From Cyclobacterium roseum (GTDB taxonomy: Bacteria > Bacteroidota > Bacteroidia > Cytophagales > Cyclobacteriaceae), in the NCBI RefSeq assembly GCF_010119225.1, contig NZ_WNKF01000011.1, positions 124,001-188,000 on the forward strand: a stretch of 64,000 bases of DNA. Reading direction: 5' to 3'. A model generated the notes under the pieces. It worked only from the letters and a program-made list of their open reading frames with translations. It was not told where the DNA came from and ran no database searches. Of this stretch, positions 59,101-64,000 are shown one piece after another. A program made the position numbers and the translations under genes. The first letter of the stretch is position 1, and each line of letters opens with the position of its first letter.

Positions 59101-61045
59101 TAATGGACGTATTGGACGTACCGAAAAAAGTCCTTTTGACTTTTCCTGGGAAGCCGTTCCGCAGGGAACCTATGTCCTAACAGTAAAAGTGACCGATAAT
59201 GAAGGTCTCGAAAATGTCTCTGATCCCTTAAAAATTTCAGTTGAACAAAACAACTCCCTTTTTCCTGATGAGCGTATTCTTTCGGAAAGCAACGGCCTTT
59301 TTTTTAATTTGGGCTCATTCGCCGAGGTCAGCATGGTTTCCCGTACTTTTAAAGGGGAAGAGGCTATTGTCGGCTATATCAAAGGCAAGACTCTCTCATT
59401 TACGGATTCTAGCAGCTTTGGTGCGCCGCTTTTTTGGACGGAACGTTTTGGTACCGAGTTTACGATTGCTATTCCGGTACCCAATGGTACTTACACAGTT
59501 AATACTTATCATAACGAACTTTGGTTCGGGAAGGGTGGACCGGAGGCCAAATTCGGGCAGCGGGTATATGATATTATTCTGCAACAAGAAGCGGTAAAAG
59601 AGAAATTTGACCTCTTTCTTGAAAATGATAACCAGCCGACGGTACTTACTTTTGAACAGATTGAGGTCACGAATGGCGTGCTCGAATTGGGATTGAAGGC
59701 ATACGCCAATAATGCCAGTATCAGTGGCTTTGCGATTTCCCAAAACGATATAGAACCGGTCCTGAGGCTTAAAGCAGGGCAGCTTTCTGATGTGGTGTAC
59801 AATGGAGATACCTTTGAATCAGACTTAAAATTCAAGGAATATTACGGCAATTCCTCTACGTATAGCCATACCAAGGCCAGCGATCAGCCACTTTTCCAAT
59901 CGGAACGTAATGGATCAGTGCTAAGTTATGCAATTCCCCTTCCAAATGGTATCTATACGGTAAAGACCTATCACCATGAACTCTATTTCGGTCTTTTGGG
60001 ACCGTCTGCCGGGGCAGGAAGAAGGGTCTTTGACATTACCCTGGAAAATCAAACAGTAAAAAAGGAATTTGACCTTTTTGTAGAAAGCCAAAACAGACCT
60101 ACGGTACTGACGTTTGAGCAAATCGCGGTAACCGATGGGGTATTGAATATCGGCATGGTGGCTAGTAGCAATAGGGCAACCGTTTCTGCCATTTCCATTT
60201 ATGAAAATGAGGTGGATTTAACCCATACCGCTGGAGAGGATTTTACCTTATTTGTAAATACAGGTAGTCAGTCGGATGAATTATTTGATGGGAGCGTATT
60301 TTCCAGTGAAGCCAATTTAGAAGGAGGGGTTTACAACACTGACTCCTGGACCTATTCCAACGGGAATGCTTCCGACGAAAGATTGTTTCAGACCGAGCGC
60401 AATTCAGGAAAGCTCAACTACCGCATACCGGTTCCTGATGGGGTTTATACTGTCTATACCATGCATAACGAATTGTATTTCGGATATGCCGGACCCTCTT
60501 CCAGAGCTGGAAGAAGGGTTTTTGATATCAGCGTGGAAGGGAAATTGGTTAAAAATGGCTTTGACATCTTTTCGGAGAATGGCAATAAACCAACGGTATT
60601 GGAATTTATAGATATTCAGGTAAGTGATGGTTTTCTGGATTTGGAATTACTGGCCAGGCAAAATCGGGCTACGCTTTCCGGAATTGCCATAGTACGAAAT
60701 GGCAAGGGTGGCTCAATTAAGGGAGCCGAGAATAGGGAAGCAATCGGTAGCGAAGTTTTCAGGATAGAAAAAGAGCAACCTATCCTTAATGAAGCAATCA
60801 GGGTTTTTCCCAATCCTGCGAGGAATGAAGTAACCGTTGAACTAGGGGTTGATATCACAGAAGGAGGGATTCTTATCCATAATATGGCAGGCCAATTAGT
60901 AAAGCATTTTGACCTGAATAGCCTTCCGAGAAATAATAAAGGGTGTACGGTTTCATTAGATGCTATATCCCAGGGAGTATACCTGTTATCGGTATTTGAT
61001 GGGTTAAAATTGGTGGAAAGGAAAAAGCTAATTGTCGTTAAATAA
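56183..61045 (+). CDS. Large secreted beta-helix/Ig/malectin protein with type IX sorting domain
   Basis: A 1620-residue protein. The signal peptide ends near residue 23 (PSQA). A parallel beta-helix (about 25-600; NYTIRNNQIHRTQI, GLIEGNTIVKTGYVGINLNGDN) is of the polysaccharide-lyase/mannuronan-epimerase kind. A CBM4/9-like domain (about 635-775) comes next, then two Ig-like domains (about 840-1020; NEAPIIYLDMPFENTNIFAG) and three malectin-like repeats (about 1030-1180, 1195-1345, 1350-1500; each with N-G-x-Y-T-V and T-V-L-x-F). The Por-type C-terminal domain ends KKLIVVK. I chose ATG 56183, just before the signal peptide; a GTG ten codons upstream is possible. Bases 56.7-58.7 kb are clearly more AT-rich than the 3' half. 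It probably acts on the exopolysaccharide made nearby. Confidence 0.87.
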   Translation: MKTLFYILFIVLGLTFLVQPSQAANYYFSTELGNDSRSFMEAQDPKTPWKSIQKLNEIFNTLKPGDQVLFRRGEKFFGSININQSGSVGSPIVIGAYGEGEKPIITSMVQITDWEAKGNNLFEAPVESFSEMINVLTIDGTPFAMGRYPNASEENGGYLTISSHNNNDAVKSQELNSFPDFTGGEIVIRKKRWTIDRLNITSQSGNEISFNPSGGTYSPSVGYGFFIQNHPQTLDQEGEWYFDKINRKILLFSNEGLVSTEKIELATLDRLLKVNPMSSSILVQDLIFLGANENNIEISQSSDISIVDCELRYSGINSIESIKGLNLLIENSIIEDSYSGAIFLRGNRNYTIRNNQIHRTQIFPGMGGNGNGRGVAISTDHLAHNGLIEGNTIVKTGYVGINLNGDNTVIRNNFIDTFCFIKDDGGGIYTHVGSLQYDFTNREISENIIINGVGAVEGTPDFNKKNNGAAEGIYIDDNSSGIEISGNSISKISNNGIFVHNASNLSINKNKIYDTSQGISFIHDNSGNPIRNIKVNSNEILLNNFDEYFVRIRSKLNDLSEMGDFNYNYYSNPFNNANTISVGMPDSLNRMLIQNINLKQWSNLFQVDRESTGSPIFLSYFFIKDRIGNNKFLNNDFDSKLEGIGCWSPNSNCNFTIENSEFLDGNALKGFFPDKGFLIVDVKEIKLGSKYNLKFSAFSKQSMTLKVFLRKKDSPYQRISDVKYLSVSDLEDEVNELFLSEGSEENAVLILEPQDSEAEFWIDNLYLEEVTGEFVDREEMVIFEYNDSSSKKSIKLDGVYLDLKSNIHSGNILIEPYSSVLLIKVPEEKLSLFPVPISTLELTNPLDNTIWREGEQVSIDVKIDVGDINDIEKINYYFCETLIATKSEDPFTCTWKNIPFGRHYLHVEALDKYGRAITSDSIFVEVKKPNEAPIIYLDMPFENTNIFAGESLQIKGSAMDLDGEIEQIEFFANNGRIGRTEKSPFDFSWEAVPQGTYVLTVKVTDNEGLENVSDPLKISVEQNNSLFPDERILSESNGLFFNLGSFAEVSMVSRTFKGEEAIVGYIKGKTLSFTDSSSFGAPLFWTERFGTEFTIAIPVPNGTYTVNTYHNELWFGKGGPEAKFGQRVYDIILQQEAVKEKFDLFLENDNQPTVLTFEQIEVTNGVLELGLKAYANNASISGFAISQNDIEPVLRLKAGQLSDVVYNGDTFESDLKFKEYYGNSSTYSHTKASDQPLFQSERNGSVLSYAIPLPNGIYTVKTYHHELYFGLLGPSAGAGRRVFDITLENQTVKKEFDLFVESQNRPTVLTFEQIAVTDGVLNIGMVASSNRATVSAISIYENEVDLTHTAGEDFTLFVNTGSQSDELFDGSVFSSEANLEGGVYNTDSWTYSNGNASDERLFQTERNSGKLNYRIPVPDGVYTVYTMHNELYFGYAGPSSRAGRRVFDISVEGKLVKNGFDIFSENGNKPTVLEFIDIQVSDGFLDLELLARQNRATLSGIAIVRNGKGGSIKGAENREAIGSEVFRIEKEQPILNEAIRVFPNPARNEVTVELGVDITEGGILIHNMAGQLVKHFDLNSLPRNNKGCTVSLDAISQGVYLLSVFDGLKLVERKKLIVVK

Positions 61046-61115
61046 TGGGAAAAGGATTCTTGCTTCAAAATATCAATTTTGTTTTTAACTTAGTTTTCCT
61101 TGGAGAATAACTTAT

Positions 61116-61853
61116 TCAGATGAAGTTATTTCTTCGAAAGATAATGCAAGAAAACAATAATCCCCATAAGCAGGAGGCAATTCCTGCAAACACCAATTCA
61201 AAAAATTCAATTTTCGTATACCCTAACCAAACCCTGGTAAATAGAATACTGGCTGCGGAAAGAAAAAGGATAGACCAGAATTTTAACTTTGAAACGTAAT
61301 TGGCTGAAGCTATTTTATCTTTATCCAAAAATAAGATAATCAGGTAAATAGAAAGGATTCCTAATAAGGAACTTGTGTCATCAAAGTATCGAAAATAGTT
61401 AAGTATTAAATCTGTCGTTTCATGTGTTAAGCCTATGAAACGGCTTATTCGGATTAAGGTATCAGGAGAATGCGTGATGTTATCCCAAATGATATGACTG
61501 ATTGCTCCAATGAATATGGAAATCAATACCTTTCCATAATTTTTTTTAAAAATTTCCCCAAACACTACTACTTTAAAGCGGTAAAGTCTTTTTCTGAGGT
61601 GTTCTGGAAGATTTTCTATCAAAGGGTTCCTTATGACAGCATGAAATAAAAGTGCTAGTAAAATACCCATAGGAAGGTTAAACCAAAAAACGCCCCCCCA
61701 GGAGTGGCTATAAAAACTTTCAGCCTCCATTTTTAAAAATTTCTCAAAATCAGGGGCTAAACTACCTGTGATTAAACCGGTTAGCGAAAGGTACCTGCCA
61801 AAAGAACATTTTAGAGGAAATATTATCGCGGGATGAGAGAATGTAAAGGGCAT
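61116..61853 (-). CDS. DUF4184 family membrane protein
   Basis: A 245-residue protein with about six membrane segments. The N-terminus MPFTFSHPAIIFPLK and the following LTGLITGSLAPDFEKFL are the DUF4184 signature, with conserved histidines in SHSWGG and GAISHIIWDNITHSPD that could bind a metal, as in distantly related phospholipase-type hydrolases. Function unknown. It lies 69 bases downstream of the two-module glycosidase gene on the same strand and may be its last co-transcribed gene. Confidence 0.85.
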   Translation of the reverse strand: MPFTFSHPAIIFPLKCSFGRYLSLTGLITGSLAPDFEKFLKMEAESFYSHSWGGVFWFNLPMGILLALLFHAVIRNPLIENLPEHLRKRLYRFKVVVFGEIFKKNYGKVLISIFIGAISHIIWDNITHSPDTLIRISRFIGLTHETTDLILNYFRYFDDTSSLLGILSIYLIILFLDKDKIASANYVSKLKFWSILFLSAASILFTRVWLGYTKIEFFELVFAGIASCLWGLLFSCIIFRRNNFI

Positions 61854-61922
61854 AGAAATATCATGATTTCTAATTATAATGGAATAAACTTAATATATGT
61901 TTGTTTTGCCTTTTTCCACAGT

Positions 61923-64000
61923 TTATTTTAATAATAGCGGCCTGGAGGCAGTCACTACATTTCCTTCTCTATCTGTAGCATAAACATAAATTCTATAATT
62001 GCCGGATTTCTCGGGTAACCGGATTTCAACAAATTGATTATTCATTAATGAATTAACAATAGGTTTATCCTTTCTCCAGGTCTCCTGATCCAAAATTTCC
62101 CAATCATAGGATAATTCCCTCTGATAGGTATTGATGATACCTGCTGAAAACCAAAGGTTGGATCCTGGATTTCCTGCATACCAATTCCCGACAACGGTCA
62201 ACTCGGGGAAATAATCCGGATTTACAGCTTCATTTTTCCATGCGCTTTTTAAATAATAATACGCAGGCTTTAACCTTCCTTTATAGTCAGTTATACCATA
62301 CCAGGTAGCCGTACCCTCATACCTGTCCCTCCAACTAAAGGCCATGCCTCCCAGGTTGAACCCTTTATTTGCCTGGATGTATTCCTGCCATTGCTTTTTA
62401 TACCATTTACCTTTTGAAACAGAAGAACGTTCAATTAATAAACTATCATTCCTAAAATCCCCGTAGGCTTTATTCCAATATCCTTTTGGCCCAAATTCCG
62501 TAATCATGTAGGGCCTTGAGGTATCTAATCGGGAGAAGACCTTTTTCAATTCACTAATGTTTTCTTTGTAGTAAGAATTGATTCCGATAACATCCAAAGA
62601 TGGAGCATATTTTCTGTACGCATGTACTGCCGTATTGAGATCAAAATGATCGTGCTCTTCTGATGACAGAACCGGTCTTGTTGGATCTGCGATATGAATT
62701 TTCTGAGCCAAAGTTTCTATAAATTGCAGGTAGGCTTTTCTATTTAGGTCCAAATAAGGTTTTTCATAGAATTTTTTTAAAAGACCCCAGGTTTCGTTAC
62801 CGATGTTCCAGGCAATTATAGTTGATTCTTCCTTGTATTTGTCCACATAGTCCAGTACCCTTTTTTCGTAATTCAATAGTGCATTTTTGTCCTTATAATA
62901 ATCAATGGACGGATCAAACCAAAATCCATACATGATCTTTAAACCTGTTTCACCTGCTACAGAAAAGATATTTTTGTCATAAATTTGAGGTTCATACCTT
63001 CTAATGGTATTGGCACCAGCAGCCTTTATTTGATTGAAATCATGCTTCAGTTGATTTCTGGTTAAGGGGTAGAATCCCTCATGCCAGTCATGTCCGGTAT
63101 TGTAACAGATACCTTTTACATAAAAAGGTTTGCCATCCACATTCCAGGAATAATTTCCATACTTGCCCTGAATCACGTTACTTTTGTATGTGTAGTTTGG
63201 TAAAAGGAAATCAGAGTTGATATCTTTATTCAAAGGACTATCAAAAGAGCTTAATATCGGAGCTAGGGCAGAAATATCAAATGTCCAGTCGATAAATGTT
63301 GTTATATCATCCGGACGCCAATCACTTACCCAGTTTTTATCTTTATTGCTGTAGAAAAAAACCAGGGCATTGATTTCTGGGTGGGAACTCTTGATTCGCA
63401 CTAAGGCCTCCCTGTTCCATTGGACTGGATCGATACCATAAGAAGTAGAGCCAAATTCTGCGAGCATTACCGGAAGTTTTAATGACAGCTCTTCTATTTT
63501 ATCGGCAAATGGCTCGTATATTTCGCTGAAATCACGAACCTTTTGATCGCTATAGGCCTGGCCGTAGTTCAAAGCTGTCAAACCGATCCAATCAACATAT
63601 CCATTGTTATCCCTATTTATGCCATCTCCATAAGGAAAATAAGCCTTCATTTTAGAGGCTGACCAGGGACTCCATACCCAACTTACATTTTTAGCTCCCA
63701 AATCTTCAAATCGCTCGTATATATAGATCCAGGCAGCCTTAAATTCTTCCGGGGAATTTCCACCGGCTTCAGACCATGGATACATGGGGTTGTCCATCTC
63801 ATGGGCAAAACGTAAAAATACAGGTGATTTAAGGTCTCTCAGTGCTAAAGCCATCTGATCAATATAGGTATCAAAATGGCCTTTGCTGATGTATTGCAAT
63901 ACTTTTTTATTTTCCCTCAAATCGGGATGGTTCTTGTATTCCTCAAATAAATTGGTAAATGGTTCCCAGGTGATCATTGGGATGGCACCATGGTCAATCA
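61923..64000 (-). CDS. Two-module glycoside hydrolase (GH26-like plus GH-A clan), N-terminus outside window
   Basis: The frame is open to the window edge, so the first part is missing; about 691 residues are seen. Module 1 is GH26 beta-mannanase-like: DHGAIPMITWEP at the edge, acid glutamate in FLRFAHEMDNP and nucleophile in LPVMLAEFGS. Module 2 is a second TIM barrel of the GH2/GH5 kind: KPFYVKGICYNTGHDWHEGFYPL, acid in AWNIGNETWG and nucleophile in PYMITEFGPKG. A short Ig-like end follows. Both glutamate pairs are intact, so both modules may be active. It probably trims or releases a beta-linked exopolysaccharide; the exact linkage is not readable. Confidence 0.85.
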   Translation of the reverse strand, partial: IDHGAIPMITWEPFTNLFEEYKNHPDLRENKKVLQYISKGHFDTYIDQMALALRDLKSPVFLRFAHEMDNPMYPWSEAGGNSPEEFKAAWIYIYERFEDLGAKNVSWVWSPWSASKMKAYFPYGDGINRDNNGYVDWIGLTALNYGQAYSDQKVRDFSEIYEPFADKIEELSLKLPVMLAEFGSTSYGIDPVQWNREALVRIKSSHPEINALVFFYSNKDKNWVSDWRPDDITTFIDWTFDISALAPILSSFDSPLNKDINSDFLLPNYTYKSNVIQGKYGNYSWNVDGKPFYVKGICYNTGHDWHEGFYPLTRNQLKHDFNQIKAAGANTIRRYEPQIYDKNIFSVAGETGLKIMYGFWFDPSIDYYKDKNALLNYEKRVLDYVDKYKEESTIIAWNIGNETWGLLKKFYEKPYLDLNRKAYLQFIETLAQKIHIADPTRPVLSSEEHDHFDLNTAVHAYRKYAPSLDVIGINSYYKENISELKKVFSRLDTSRPYMITEFGPKGYWNKAYGDFRNDSLLIERSSVSKGKWYKKQWQEYIQANKGFNLGGMAFSWRDRYEGTATWYGITDYKGRLKPAYYYLKSAWKNEAVNPDYFPELTVVGNWYAGNPGSNLWFSAGIINTYQRELSYDWEILDQETWRKDKPIVNSLMNNQFVEIRLPEKSGNYRIYVYATDREGNVVTASRPLLLK

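Overview
The window looks like chromosomal DNA of a member of the Bacteroidota. The most likely placement is a pigmented, aerobic, gliding member of the Cytophagales, near Cyclobacteriaceae; this is inferred from gene content, not from a marker-gene search. Signs seen directly are promoters of the TTG / TAnnTTTG type, two large secreted proteins with type IX secretion C-terminal domains, a GldJ-like lipoprotein, TonB-dependent outer-membrane receptors, many short lipoprotein signals and almost no Shine-Dalgarno sequences. I found no rRNA, tRNA, CRISPR array, prophage or intact transposase.

Left part (1-14.2 kb): a GntP-type permease end, RidA, a D-threonine-aldolase-type PLP enzyme and an M19 dipeptidase form a probable D-amino-acid or dipeptide scavenging operon closed by a clear terminator. 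Next is a carotenoid operon, ECF sigma factor - crtI - crtB - crtYcd - ispH - crtW, opened by a good promoter. A TonB-linked receptor, an Omp85-type barrel without POTRA domains, a methyltransferase, a TRIC-type channel and nagB follow.

Middle (14.2-37.6 kb): a 1024-residue PAS/GAF histidine kinase, an aspartyl protease with a PDZ domain, a Fur-family regulator, hflK-hflC with an SRPBCC gene, a cytochrome oxidase subunit III, mfd, gldJ, a Ycf48-repeat T9SS cargo protein, prfA, a haem lipoprotein, a secreted M14 peptidase, tag, a beta-lactamase-family remnant and a DASH-type cryptochrome/photolyase.

37.6-47.6 kb: an outer-membrane receptor diverges from a tight three-gene operon: a cytochrome c/PQQ sugar dehydrogenase lipoprotein, a sugar isomerase-like protein, and a large haem/HEAT-repeat dehydrogenase. 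A 33-bp imperfect palindrome lies in the divergent gap. glyS follows with a near-consensus promoter so close to its ATG that the mRNA may be leaderless.

47.6-53.2 kb: two islands of non-coding dispersed repeats, including a direct duplication of about 430 bp, surround a CBM9-like lipoprotein, an NTF2-like protein and a GH18 chitinase lipoprotein.

53.7-64 kb: an exopolysaccharide-type locus with an initiating sugar transferase, a WecG/TagA glycosyltransferase, a 1620-residue beta-helix/Ig/malectin T9SS protein with an AT-rich core, a DUF4184 membrane protein, and a glycosidase carrying two catalytic TIM-barrel modules that runs off the window.
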